Below, in pieces: positions 1-9,398 of a DNA stretch of 64,000 nucleotides. A model generated the notes under the pieces. The model did not search any database. It saw nothing but the letters and a program-made list of their open reading frames with translations, and had not been told where the DNA came from. The position numbers were made by a program, and so were the translations under genes. Each line of letters opens with the position of its first letter. Positions within the stretch are counted from its first letter, which is position 1. Source of the DNA: JAJRXR01 sp041987545 (GTDB lineage: Bacteria; Planctomycetota; Phycisphaerae; Phycisphaerales; UBA1924); contig JBHIWH010000007.1 in the NCBI GenBank assembly GCA_041987545.1, positions 124,001-188,000 on the forward strand, given 5' to 3'.

Positions 1-1638
1 GAGGTCGTTCACTCCGTCGAGGTCCAAGTCGAGCATCTCGACGTCGTACGGGATTGAAGCAGACGCGAGGATGCGCTCCGCGAGGAACGTCCCGTCGCCC
101 ATGTTCTCGTGCACGCCGATCATGCCGGCCGACGGGAGCGCGGAGACAATGTCCAGGTCACCGTCACCGTCGGCATCGCGAAGGCGGAGCCCGGCCGGGG
201 AGCCCGAGGAGGCGGTGGTCGTGTAACTGCTGAACGCCCCGGTCCCATCGTTGAACATCCAGCCGACCCGACCGCCGACAACAGGAGAACTGGCCGCCAG
301 GTCGGGATCGCCATCGCCGTCGATGTCGCCGAAGGCGAGGCCGGGGTTCCAGATGCCGATCCCCGCGCCGGGAACCTGAAGCTCCCCCTCGCTGGCCCGG
401 ATGATGCGAAGGCTCCCGCCGTCGCGAATCGTGGCGACAATCTCCTGCACACCGTCGCCGTCCAGGTCGAACGGGAGGACGCGTGTCCCGTCCTCCTCCG
501 GCATGGTGTAGACCTGCTCCGCCGCGAACCCGCCCGAGGGACGCCCGAGGATGGCCGTGAGCCGATCCCTCGTCGCATCGACCACGGCGAGGTCAACGGT
601 CCCATCGCCGTTGATGTCGGCGGCAGAGAAGTCCGACGGGTTCGCCCCAACCCAGAGCGTCTCGGCGACCTCGAAGCCCCCCCCGGGAGACGCGTACAGC
701 ACCGAGGAGGGGCCCTGGCCGGGGGCGGACGGGGTCAGGATGATGTCCTCGAGCCCATCCGCGTTGAGGTCGAGGACGTGCGGGTTCCCCGGGGCGCCGA
801 GGACGATGGGCGACGCCGGGAGGAGGCCACCCACCCCGTCCGCGAGCGAGACCGTGCAATCGTCGTTATTCGACCACGGGGTGGTCAGCAGGTCCTCGAC
901 GCCGTCCGAGTTGTGGTCGATGGCGAACACCGACCGTCGGCGATCAGGCATCGGAATCGCGACGGGCGCCGAGAACTGCCCTCCACCCTCGTTCTCGATC
1001 AGGAAGACCTCCGAAGCGGTCGTCCCGACCACAACGATGTCGGTGTACGCGTCCTTGGAGATGAGCGTCGTGCTGTCGATGGTCTGTATGGTGTCGAAGT
1101 CGAAGAATGGACTCGCGTCGGGCTCGACGGGGCTGCCATCCCCCGAGTTGAAGATGACCTGGACGCGCCGAGAGTTGATGATCGTCAGGACATAGTCGAG
1201 ATCGCCGTCGGCATCGAGGTCGGCAAGCTCGACCTTGTTCGGAGTCTCGGCGATCGCGATCTCGAAGGGCGCCTCCGCGAATCCCCCACCGCCGTCCGAA
1301 AGAATCACCCTGACCAGGCCTTCCCCGGGGACGACCACGTCAGAGTCTCCGTCGCCGTCGATATCACCCGAGCTGGGCCTCTGCGCGCTGAAGAACAGAT
1401 CGGAGAAGGCCTGCGTGAAACCGCCGGCGCCATCGGACAGGAAGATCTCGAACCTGATCGATGCGACAATCACGTCGGCGTATCCATCGTTGTTGAGGTC
1501 GTCGGCGCGCACGCCGTGAGGATTCTCAAAGGTCGGGACCGTCGCGCCCGGGAAGACCTGCGCATGGGCGAGGCCCGGGAACCAGACCAACGCCGCGAGG
1601 CCGCAAGGCAGCAATGGACGATGCACGGGCCTGCTCAT
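1..1638 (-). CDS. FG-GAP/VCBS repeat secreted protein (partial, 3' end off window)
   Basis: Open reading frame of 546 codons that enters from the ATG and is still open at the window edge, so the C-terminus is missing. It begins with a signal peptide (MSRPVHRPLLPCGLAALVW, cleavage expected after AHA). The rest is a string of calcium-binding FG-GAP/VCBS blades with the D-x-D/N-x-D-G pattern, such as DLNNDGYADVIV, DIDGDGDSDVVV and DLDADGDLDYVL, predicting a seven-bladed integrin-like propeller outside the cytoplasm. The ATG lies 10 bases after the stop of the preceding paralogue and has GAGGA six bases upstream, so the two are probably co-transcribed. A GC-type dockerin tail is expected beyond the edge but cannot be seen. 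Ligand unknown. Confidence 0.85.
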   Translation of the reverse strand, partial: MSRPVHRPLLPCGLAALVWFPGLAHAQVFPGATVPTFENPHGVRADDLNNDGYADVIVASIRFEIFLSDGAGGFTQAFSDLFFSAQRPSSGDIDGDGDSDVVVPGEGLVRVILSDGGGGFAEAPFEIAIAETPNKVELADLDADGDLDYVLTIINSRRVQVIFNSGDGSPVEPDASPFFDFDTIQTIDSTTLISKDAYTDIVVVGTTASEVFLIENEGGGQFSAPVAIPMPDRRRSVFAIDHNSDGVEDLLTTPWSNNDDCTVSLADGVGGLLPASPIVLGAPGNPHVLDLNADGLEDIILTPSAPGQGPSSVLYASPGGGFEVAETLWVGANPSDFSAADINGDGTVDLAVVDATRDRLTAILGRPSGGFAAEQVYTMPEEDGTRVLPFDLDGDGVQEIVATIRDGGSLRIIRASEGELQVPGAGIGIWNPGLAFGDIDGDGDPDLAASSPVVGGRVGWMFNDGTGAFSSYTTTASSGSPAGLRLRDADGDGDLDIVSALPSAGMIGVHENMGDGTFLAERILASASIPYDVEMLDLDLDGVNDL

Positions 1639-1648
1639 CGCGTCCTCG

Positions 1649-3991
1649 TCATTCGGGGCATCCCCCGGCAAACGCGGCCAGGAATGTGAACACATCGGAG
1701 TAGTCGTACACGCCCGCGGGCTCGGCGAGGTCCGCCAGCGGGCTTTGCCCCGCGAACAGGGAGAGGAACGCGAGCACATCGGAGATATCGAGCGACTGGA
1801 AGGGCACGGCGTAGTCCGCGGGGCAGGGCGCCCCGAGCTGGTTCTGCAGGAACGCGACGCTCCGCCCGGAGCCCCCGACCACGATGTCCGGCGCCAGGTC
1901 TCGGTTCACATCGACCGCGAGAACGACCCACGGGGACGCCACCGCCTGGAAGGCGCGCCGCTCGAACGACAACCCGGGCGAGCGCCGGAGGTACACCACG
2001 ACCCGATCGCGGTCGTGCTCGACCACGACGATGTCGGTGCGGCCGTCACCGTCGAAGTCCGCGGTATCGACGCCGTGAACCAAAGTCACGTCCCCGATGC
2101 GGAGCTGCGCCGCGTAGCCGCCGAGCCCGTCGTTGATCGCGACCCACAGCCCCGCGCTCGTCCCGAACGCGATGTCCATGAAGCCGTCACCGTCGAGATC
2201 GAGCGGGACGGCGCCCTGGGCGATGCCCGCGCCGGGATTGGGGGCGGTGGGCGTCTCGATCGGCCCCGCGAACACACCGCCACCGAGCCCGAAGTGGACA
2301 CCCAACCCGGGAACGAACGAGTCCGTCATCGTGACGAGGTCGGGCAGCGTGTCCGCGTCGATATCCGCGGAGATCAGGGTCCTGGGAAACCCAACCGTGA
2401 ACTGGGCCGCCTCGTTCCCAAAGAGCCCGCCCCCGAGGTTCTCGAACGAGCTGATCGAGTTGTCCCGGGTGTTTGAGACAAAGAAATCAAGATCGCCGTC
2501 ACCGTCGGCGTCGGCCGTGGCCAATCCCAGCGGCTCATCCCCGGTCTCGCGGAGGGACTCGACCCCGAACGTCCCGTCCCCGTTTCCGAGCATCCAGGCG
2601 ACACGGTCATCGAGCGGGGACTTCAAGAAGACCAGGTCTGAGGTCTGATCGCCGTTGAGATCTCCCGCGGCCAGCGCACGCGCCTCGATATCTGCGGGCG
2701 GCCCCAGAAGTACCATCGGGCCTGCGATCAGAGCCCGGAACACGTGGAGGTCCCCACCCAGCGAGATCAACACCTCGGGTGATTGATCCCCGTCGAGATC
2801 AGCATCGACGATCCCCCGCGCCCAGCTCCGCGTGCTGGTGTACACCTGCCGCGAAAGCAAACCCCGGCCCTCACGGCCGTACATGAAGGACACGGTCTCG
2901 GACCGGACGTTTCCCGTCGCGACATCGGCCCGCCCGTCGCCGTTGAAATCGCCAACGGCGACCCCCTGCGCAACGTCGACCGGCGACTTCCGCACGATCT
3001 CCCCGATCCCCCCCGGAGCGCCGTACACGATCGCGATCGGGTCGGCATCGCCCGACCCGATGACGATGTCATCGTGCCCGTCGGAGTCGAGGTCTCCGGC
3101 GACGAGTTGCCCGCTGTCGTGGTTGCCGAAGGACCGTGTCGTGACGCCGGCGAACGCGCCATCGCCCATATTGCGAAAGTACCCGATCTCGAGCTGGTCC
3201 CCATTCGCAACAACCAGGTCGGGAAGCCCGTCCCCACTCAGGTCCGCGGCGACCACTTCGGACGGCTGTAACTGCGCAGCATCCAGCGAGGCGGCGAACG
3301 AGAACGCCAGCGGGCCGGTGTTCTCGTACAGGTGCACCGCCGGCGTGTTCAAGCCGCACACCGCGAGATCCAGGTCCCCGTCGAGGTCATAGTCCAGGGC
3401 CGCGACCGACCGAACCCTCGAGACCCCCGCGATCGGCAGGCCAAGGAACCCGTCGTTCGGCACGCCGTTCCCGTTGTTGAGCCGGATGTGCACGGAGTTG
3501 GAAGACTCGTTCGCCACGATGAAATCGAGATCGAGGTCGCCGTCGATGTCGGCGAGCAGGACACCCAGGGGCCCCTCGCCCGTGGGCAAAGAGAACTCCG
3601 CCTCCACAAAGCCCCCAGCACCGTCGCCGAGCAGGATGACCGCAACGTCCAGGTCCGGCACGCTGACCAGAAGATCCGGCAGCATGTCGCCATTGATGTC
3701 GCCCGACGTCAGCCGGCCGGGTTCGCCGGGGAGCGAGACGCACGACGCGAGCGTCGGCATGGAATCCGCGCTGCCGAGCAAGACGCAGATCTGGTCTGAT
3801 TCGGAGGCGATGACGAGATCGCCGATCGTGTCGCCGTCGAGATCACCGGCCGCGTCCATAACAACGGGAGCCGGGACGCGAATGGTCGGCTCAGGGAACA
3901 TGGGCGGCCCGGATCCAGCGGCTCCGATCAACGGGCACACGAGAGACCCCGTCGCCACTATGCAGGCGTACACAGAACCACCCATCCGCAT
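1649..3991 (-). CDS. FG-GAP/VCBS repeat protein with GC-type dockerin tail
   Basis: Predicted exported beta-propeller protein of 780 residues. The frame is open further upstream, but the chosen ATG has GCGAGGAGG at good spacing, starts a signal peptide (MRMGGSVYACIVATGSLVCP) and lies downstream of a well-formed promoter that falls inside the longer frame. The body has more than ten D-x-D-G-D-x-x-D blades (DLDGDTIGDLVIA, DINGDMLPDLLV). The tail is a paired module starting CPADYAVPFQSLDISDV and ending AGGCPE, the GC-type dockerin. Sister of the two upstream genes and of the partial downstream one. Probably a surface adhesin or matrix protein; ligand not predictable. Confidence 0.88.
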   Translation of the reverse strand: MRMGGSVYACIVATGSLVCPLIGAAGSGPPMFPEPTIRVPAPVVMDAAGDLDGDTIGDLVIASESDQICVLLGSADSMPTLASCVSLPGEPGRLTSGDINGDMLPDLLVSVPDLDVAVILLGDGAGGFVEAEFSLPTGEGPLGVLLADIDGDLDLDFIVANESSNSVHIRLNNGNGVPNDGFLGLPIAGVSRVRSVAALDYDLDGDLDLAVCGLNTPAVHLYENTGPLAFSFAASLDAAQLQPSEVVAADLSGDGLPDLVVANGDQLEIGYFRNMGDGAFAGVTTRSFGNHDSGQLVAGDLDSDGHDDIVIGSGDADPIAIVYGAPGGIGEIVRKSPVDVAQGVAVGDFNGDGRADVATGNVRSETVSFMYGREGRGLLSRQVYTSTRSWARGIVDADLDGDQSPEVLISLGGDLHVFRALIAGPMVLLGPPADIEARALAAGDLNGDQTSDLVFLKSPLDDRVAWMLGNGDGTFGVESLRETGDEPLGLATADADGDGDLDFFVSNTRDNSISSFENLGGGLFGNEAAQFTVGFPRTLISADIDADTLPDLVTMTDSFVPGLGVHFGLGGGVFAGPIETPTAPNPGAGIAQGAVPLDLDGDGFMDIAFGTSAGLWVAINDGLGGYAAQLRIGDVTLVHGVDTADFDGDGRTDIVVVEHDRDRVVVYLRRSPGLSFERRAFQAVASPWVVLAVDVNRDLAPDIVVGGSGRSVAFLQNQLGAPCPADYAVPFQSLDISDVLAFLSLFAGQSPLADLAEPAGVYDYSDVFTFLAAFAGGCPE

Positions 3992-4294
3992 CCCGCGGCC
4001 TCCTCGCCCGGATCGAGCCCCCGAGCGTCGCTCCGAGTCAAGGTAGCCGAAGCCGATCTGCCGTTCAATCTGAAGTGACCGGCCCATCGCGGCGGCGTGA
4101 GCGGACAATCCTCTTTCTCAGGCTCACTCAAGATCGGGCGTGTGCTCGCACGCCATAGGACTCTGCAGTTCCGATGCGCGGGACCGAGTTCTCGGTGAGA
4201 GCCCACCACCACCACGGCGCCGAGCCAGCCGCGATCGCGCGAGATGCCGACCACAAGTGCCGGCGCCCGTCAGAATCTAACTCGTGAATGCGTC
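3992..4294. other. Intergenic region with internal promoter of the VCBS cluster
   Basis: About 300 bases separate the second and third VCBS genes. The only clear signal is a minus-strand sigma70-like promoter near the downstream gene. A longer open frame covers about 120 bases of this region, but its predicted sequence is Arg- and Gly-rich, precedes the signal peptide and contains the promoter, so I treat it as non-coding. Nothing else recognisable. Confidence 0.6.
4040..4068 (-). promoter_or_regulatory. Predicted sigma70-type promoter
   Basis: On the minus strand, TTGAAC is followed after exactly 17 bases by TACCTT. The predicted start of transcription lies about 40 bases before the ATG of the second VCBS gene. 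It suggests the last two VCBS genes can be expressed apart from the first two. It also supports the shorter start of that gene. Confidence 0.55.
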
Positions 4295-6718
4295 CTAAGG
4301 ACAGCCCGCGCCAAACGCAACCAGGAACTCGAAGACGTCCGAGAAATCAAGAACCCCAAGGGGTTCCGCGAGATCGGCGGAGGGGTCCTCCGCGGCGAAG
4401 GCGCCGAGGAACGCCAGCACGTCGGTGAAGTCGAGATCGCCGAACGGCGGCGAGAAGTCGGCGATGCAGGGGCGGCCCAGCTGGTTGATCAGCACGCCGA
4501 CGTGGTCGTCGTCGCCAGCAACGACGAGGTCGTCTACGCCGTCCCGGTTGACGTCTGCGGCGAGCACGACGCGGGGCTCGATCGTCACCGCGAACTCACG
4601 CGCTTCGAAACCGAGCACGCCATCCCGCCGCAGCAGGACCGTGACGGCATCCCGGTGGTACTCGACCGCGGCGATGTCGATATCGCCATCCGCGTCGAAG
4701 TCTCCCAGATCTATCCCCCTGAACTGCCGCTGAGGAAAGAGACGCAGCTCGCCCAGGAACCCGCCGGGCCCGTCCCCCAGCAGCACGCTCACACCCCCAC
4801 CCGAGGTGATGACGTCGAGGAATCCGTTGCCGTCGATATCCGCGAATCGGAGCGCGTTGGGCACGGTCCACCCCAGCCCGATCCCGGTGGGCCAGAACGA
4901 TGGCGAGGAGAAGCCGCCGGCGGGCAGCGCGTAGTGGATCATCAGGCCGCCCCCCGCCCCGCCCGCGATCACGACCAGGTCGGGCCGCCCGTCCAGATCC
5001 ATGTCTCGCGCGGCAATCGCGGTGGGGCTCGGGCCCGACGGGATCGTCTGCACACCTCCGAACGCTCCACCCCCGAGGTTCTCGACCAGAGCCAACTCCG
5101 AGGCCGCCGTGACGCTGGACACGATGTCGAGGTCTCCGTCGTCGTCGAAGTCGATCAGCTCGATCCCTATCGGCGCGTCCCCGGTCGGGCGCAGCGTCGC
5201 CGGCCCCAACCCTCCCTCCCCGTCACCGAACGCCCAGCCCACCGTCGCGTCGGAACCGAACTCCGCGCTCGCGAACGCGATGTCCATGCTCCCATCCCCG
5301 TCGAGATCGCCCGCGGCCAACCCGGCGTGCCTCGTGAAGAGACTCGGGACCGGGGTCTCCAGGCCGCCGTCCGCCAACGTCCGCACGATCTGGATCTGGT
5401 TGTCCTCCGACCCGATGATGATCTCGTCGATCGTGTCGTTGTCCATGTCCGCCGCGAGCATCACGCGCGCCCGATCGAGGCTCCCGGGCATCCGGACCCA
5501 CGTGTCGCTCAGCAGTGTTCCGTCCTCTCGTCCGACCAGGAACGTCCCCGTGCGGCTCTCGAGACAGCGGACGCACACGTCCTGCAGGCCGTCGCCGTTG
5601 AAGTCTCCCACCGCGACCCCCGCGGGCTCGTCGCCGGCGCGCGGGCTCGCCGAATCGACGAACCCGCCCTCGCCGCCGTAGAGCACCACGACCTGCGTCT
5701 GGTTGTCCCGGAACGCGACGATATCGTCGAACCCATCTCCGTTCAGATCGCGCGTGGCGTTCCCGATCGCGCCTCCCCCGAACGCGGACGGGACCAGCTC
5801 CTCGAACGTCCCGTCGTTCCGACCCCGCGCAAGGACGACGTACCCCGCCCGAAAAATTCCGGTAACCAGGTCGGCGTTCCCATCCCCGTCCGCGTCGAGC
5901 GCGGCGACCCCCGAGGGCCGGTTCCCGATGTCGGCCGACCACGACTCGACAAAGCTCCCCCCGCCCATGTTCCTGATCACGACCAGCCGCTCCGAAGCGC
6001 TGCACACGAACGCGAGATCCTGATCCCCGTCCGAGTCGGCGTCGAACGCGATGAGCCAGCCGCCGCTGCTCGGCACGATCGGGACCGCGATCAGCCCCCC
6101 GTTGGGCACGCCCGACCCGCCGTTGAGTCGTATGGTGATCCCGGCGGCGCCGCCCGACCCCACGAGGACGTAATCCAGATCGCCGTCGCCGTCCATGTCC
6201 GCGAGCGCCGCGTCGCTGAGCGCCCCCGACGTCGGGACTGCGATCGTCTGCTCGGCGAACCCACCGTCGCCGTCACCGAGGTGGACGAAGGCCTCGACGA
6301 ACGTCCCGTACTGGAGGAGGACGTCGGGGAATCCGTCCCCATTGACGTCGCCGACGGCGAGCGTGTGGGAGGACGACTCGTCCGAGACCACGCGCCGAAA
6401 TCGCCGGGCTCCGGAGAACACGGGGTCGCCGAAGATGACCTCGAACACGTTGTCGTCGCCGTCCACGCACGTCGAGACCAGGTCGTCGTAGCCGTCGAGG
6501 TCGATATCGGCCGCGATCAGCCGGTCTGTCCTCAGGCACAAGTCGATCGTCGGGCGCGGGAACAGCGTGACCCCATCCTGGCCCGCGGCCTGCCCCGACG
6601 CGGCGAACCCGGCGGAGAGGCACAGCGCGACGGACACGGGGGCACGAGACCTCCGAGCCCGACCGGCCCGACGCCGCCCGCCGAGCCCGAGCGCTCCCCG
6701 GCTCGTGGCGCGACTCAT
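4295..6718 (-). CDS. FG-GAP/VCBS repeat protein with GC-type dockerin tail
   Basis: Exported beta-propeller protein of 807 residues. An unusually long basic n-region (about 27 residues, Arg-rich) precedes the hydrophobic core VSVALCLSAGFAASGQAAG, as seen in some Tat or long signal peptides, although no clear RR-x-F-L-K motif is present. After it comes LFPRPTIDLC, shared with the next paralogue. The body is repeated D-x-D-x-D-G blades (DIDLDGYDDLVS, DADGDGNADLVT). The tail begins CIADFSPPFGDLDFTDV and ends FGAGCP, a two-repeat GC-type dockerin. The start codon overlaps the stop of the upstream gene (ATGA), indicating translational coupling. Likely arose by tandem duplication with its neighbours. 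Confidence 0.88.
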   Translation of the reverse strand: MSRATSRGALGLGGRRRAGRARRSRAPVSVALCLSAGFAASGQAAGQDGVTLFPRPTIDLCLRTDRLIAADIDLDGYDDLVSTCVDGDDNVFEVIFGDPVFSGARRFRRVVSDESSSHTLAVGDVNGDGFPDVLLQYGTFVEAFVHLGDGDGGFAEQTIAVPTSGALSDAALADMDGDGDLDYVLVGSGGAAGITIRLNGGSGVPNGGLIAVPIVPSSGGWLIAFDADSDGDQDLAFVCSASERLVVIRNMGGGSFVESWSADIGNRPSGVAALDADGDGNADLVTGIFRAGYVVLARGRNDGTFEELVPSAFGGGAIGNATRDLNGDGFDDIVAFRDNQTQVVVLYGGEGGFVDSASPRAGDEPAGVAVGDFNGDGLQDVCVRCLESRTGTFLVGREDGTLLSDTWVRMPGSLDRARVMLAADMDNDTIDEIIIGSEDNQIQIVRTLADGGLETPVPSLFTRHAGLAAGDLDGDGSMDIAFASAEFGSDATVGWAFGDGEGGLGPATLRPTGDAPIGIELIDFDDDGDLDIVSSVTAASELALVENLGGGAFGGVQTIPSGPSPTAIAARDMDLDGRPDLVVIAGGAGGGLMIHYALPAGGFSSPSFWPTGIGLGWTVPNALRFADIDGNGFLDVITSGGGVSVLLGDGPGGFLGELRLFPQRQFRGIDLGDFDADGDIDIAAVEYHRDAVTVLLRRDGVLGFEAREFAVTIEPRVVLAADVNRDGVDDLVVAGDDDHVGVLINQLGRPCIADFSPPFGDLDFTDVLAFLGAFAAEDPSADLAEPLGVLDFSDVFEFLVAFGAGCP

Positions 6719-9111
6719 GGGCAGCCCGCCCCGAACGCGACGAGGAACGCCAGCACGTCGTCGAAGTCGAACACGCCGAGGGGCGCCGAGAGATCTGCAT
6801 CCGGCTGCATCGCCGCGAACTCGTCAAGAAACGCGAGCACGTCGCTGAAGTCCAACTCGCCCAGAGGGAGCGCCAAGTCCGCGGCGCACGCGCGGGGAAG
6901 CTCTGACAGCAACACCCCAACCTCGTTCCGATCCCCGGCGACGACCAGGTCGTCCCGTCCGTCCCCGTCCACGTCCGTGGCGAGGATGACCCTCGGACGG
7001 ATGATCGCCCCGAACGAGTAAGTGTCGAACGCCAGCCCCGGCCCCCGCCGGATCCAGACGGTGACCATGTCGCGGAACAAGTCCACCCCCGCGAGGTCGG
7101 TGCGTCCATCGCCGTCGAAGTCGCCGACGTCCACGCCGCCGAACTCCCGCTGGGGGAACAACACGAGCTCGGCGAAGAACCCGCCGAACCCGTCGTTGAG
7201 GAAAATGCTCACGCCGGCGCCCGTGGGGCAGATCACGTCCGGGTACCCGTCGTCGTTCATGTCCGCGATCCGAACGGATCCCGGCAGCCCCTGACCAAGG
7301 TCGCTCGCCGTCGACCACTCGACCGCCTCACCGACCCCTCCCCCCTCCAGCCCGAAGTGGACCGCGAGGCCCCCGAAGTTCGCGTTCGAGAGCACAACCA
7401 GGTCGTCGAATCCGTCCAGATCGAGATCGCCCGCCCCGAGTCCGCCGGGGAACGACGTCGTGGGCATCGAGCTTGCGCTGGCGAAGAACCCGCCCCCCTG
7501 GTTCTCGATCAGCGAGATCGAGTCGGACGAGTAGTTGGCCGTGACGATGTCGAGATCGCCGTCATCGTCAAAGTCGACAAGCGCGATCCCCCTGGGCCCC
7601 AACCCGGTCGATCGCAACGAGACCGGTCCGAGCGCGCCCCCCCCGTCGTTGATCGACCACCCCGCCGCGGCATCGATCCCGCCCTCGCCATTCGTGAACG
7701 CGAGGTCGGAGAACCCGTCGCCGGTCAGGTCTCCCGCCGCCAGACCCTCGCCAGACCCGCTCAGTGAGGGGACCGGCAGCGCCAGGTCGCCGCCGTCCAG
7801 TGTTGACGCGATCTTGATTGTCCCCGACTCCGAAGGGGCCATGATGATCTCATCGATGGAGTCGCCGTCGAGGTCGGCGCCGATGATGCACCGCACGAAA
7901 TCGGCGTTCGACTCCATGAAGAACGACTTGTCCCGCAGCAAGTCGCCGTACGGCGTTCCGAGAATGTAGCTGAGCGTCTGCGAGTGCACCGTCGCAGCGC
8001 AGGCGTCGGGCCGACCATCGCCGTTGAAGTCTCCTACCCCGACGTACGACGGCCCGTCGCCCGCGAGGATCTGAATCCGAGACTGGACCGGGAACCCGGC
8101 CTCGCCACCGTACATCACGCCGATCGGGTCGTCACCGGTGCTCGAGACGACGACGTCGCCGAATCCGTCCCCGTTGAGATCGCCTCCCGCGATCGTGCGC
8201 CCCGAGTCGGGCGAGATCGAGATCCGCTGCATCGGCGCGAATGTCCCGTCGCCGTTGTTGCGTCCGAGCGAGGCCCCGACGTCCGAAGTCTGCGACGCAA
8301 CCAGATCGGGGAGCGTGTCGCCGTCCACGTCGAGCGCGATCAGGTCGCCGTGGCTCCAGCTCGGCGAATCCGCCCAGGTCTCGACGAAACTCCCCCCGCC
8401 GTCGTTGCGGTACACCCTGATCCGATTCGGGCTGCGGCTCACATACGCGAGATCGAGGTCGCCATCACCCTCGATGTCGATCGCCGCCAATCCGGTGATG
8501 TCGCTCGGCTCGACGGGCACACCGGCGAACCCCTGCGTGGGCAACCCGCTCCCGTCGTTGTAGCGGATGTCGATGCTCGCCGACCCGTCGTTGGCGTAGA
8601 CGTAGTCGCGGTCCCCGTCCCCGTCCATGTCGGCGAGGATCGCCCAGGCCGTGCCCGACCCGAGCGGTATGGTCGATCCCATCGGAGAGAACGCGCCGGC
8701 GCCGTCGCCGAGCAGGACAACTCCCTCGGCGGCCTGCGTCACGACAATGAACACATCGACATTGTCGTCGCCGTTGACATCGCCCGTTGCGAGCGAGACC
8801 GGCGAGTTGCCGATCGCCAGCTCGAACACGAAGCGCCGTTCACCGATCGCGTCGGGGGCTCCGAAGACGACCAGCACTCGGCCGATCTCCTCTTCGCACA
8901 CCATGACGACGTCGTCGAATCCGTCCCCGTTCACGTCGGCAACCGCGAGATCCAGCACCTCCTCACACGTCTCGACCGTCGGGCGAGGGAACAGCGGCCA
9001 GGCGTCGTCGCCCGCATGGACGCCGTTGACCCCGAGCGCCACCCCGCCGAGCACTCCGACGACGCGCGCCGAGACAATGGACCCTCGAGCAGCAGATCCG
9101 CCAACGGCCAT
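6715..9111 (-). CDS. FG-GAP/VCBS repeat protein with GC-type dockerin tail
   Basis: First gene of the four-gene propeller cluster, 798 residues. The ATG has a strong ribosome site (GGAGG, seven bases upstream). The N-terminus is a signal peptide with hydrophobic core RVVGVLGGVALGVNGVHA. The mature start (WPLFPRPTVETC) matches the downstream paralogue. Repeats such as DVNGDGFDDVVM, DLTGDGFSDLAF and DVDGDGRDDLVV are calcium-binding VCBS blades. The C-terminal module starts CAADLALPLGELDFSDV, has a second repeat, and ends FGAGCP. Its stop overlaps the next start by four bases. Extracellular or surface location is inferred; specific function unknown. Confidence 0.88.
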   Translation of the reverse strand: MAVGGSAARGSIVSARVVGVLGGVALGVNGVHAGDDAWPLFPRPTVETCEEVLDLAVADVNGDGFDDVVMVCEEEIGRVLVVFGAPDAIGERRFVFELAIGNSPVSLATGDVNGDDNVDVFIVVTQAAEGVVLLGDGAGAFSPMGSTIPLGSGTAWAILADMDGDGDRDYVYANDGSASIDIRYNDGSGLPTQGFAGVPVEPSDITGLAAIDIEGDGDLDLAYVSRSPNRIRVYRNDGGGSFVETWADSPSWSHGDLIALDVDGDTLPDLVASQTSDVGASLGRNNGDGTFAPMQRISISPDSGRTIAGGDLNGDGFGDVVVSSTGDDPIGVMYGGEAGFPVQSRIQILAGDGPSYVGVGDFNGDGRPDACAATVHSQTLSYILGTPYGDLLRDKSFFMESNADFVRCIIGADLDGDSIDEIIMAPSESGTIKIASTLDGGDLALPVPSLSGSGEGLAAGDLTGDGFSDLAFTNGEGGIDAAAGWSINDGGGALGPVSLRSTGLGPRGIALVDFDDDGDLDIVTANYSSDSISLIENQGGGFFASASSMPTTSFPGGLGAGDLDLDGFDDLVVLSNANFGGLAVHFGLEGGGVGEAVEWSTASDLGQGLPGSVRIADMNDDGYPDVICPTGAGVSIFLNDGFGGFFAELVLFPQREFGGVDVGDFDGDGRTDLAGVDLFRDMVTVWIRRGPGLAFDTYSFGAIIRPRVILATDVDGDGRDDLVVAGDRNEVGVLLSELPRACAADLALPLGELDFSDVLAFLDEFAAMQPDADLSAPLGVFDFDDVLAFLVAFGAGCP

Positions 9112-9248
9112 CGGACAACCTCCACTTCCGAAGGGGTGCGCCCACCCCCTCGATGATCTCGCCTACTTCGGCATGGTCTTCGGCAAACCGCGGAACCATG
9201 AGCCAACCGCAGAGCCCGACGACAGACGACCTACCGCGGTTCACCAGA

Positions 9249-9278
9249 GCGTACTACCGACGTGAATCAGCGATCAAT
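9249..9278 (-). promoter_or_regulatory. Candidate promoter of the VCBS cluster
   Basis: Minus-strand TTGATC and TACGCT separated by 18 bases, about 130 bases ahead of the first VCBS gene. The hexamers are reasonable sigma70 matches, but the leader would be rather long. No better candidate is seen in the roughly 290-base gap between this gene and the ABC ATPase gene. Confidence 0.35.
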
Positions 9279-9398
9279 GATGGCCAGGCCCTTTGGACGC
9301 CTGAATCCGCTTCTTATTCTCATGCAAGGGCGACACAACACGTTCGCCGCCCCGGGCGGCTGCCTGGCGTCTCGGCGACTCCATGGCGCCGGCCGGCC

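Noticed and set aside
4244..7021. 925-codon open frame on the plus strand opposite two VCBS genes
   Set aside because: It runs antisense to signal-peptide-bearing, repeat-containing genes, is Arg/Asp-rich with no domain, and comes from the periodic GAC-GGC codons of the repeats. The same holds for long antisense frames at 109-1689, 51365-53584, 53439-57134 and 58283-61567.
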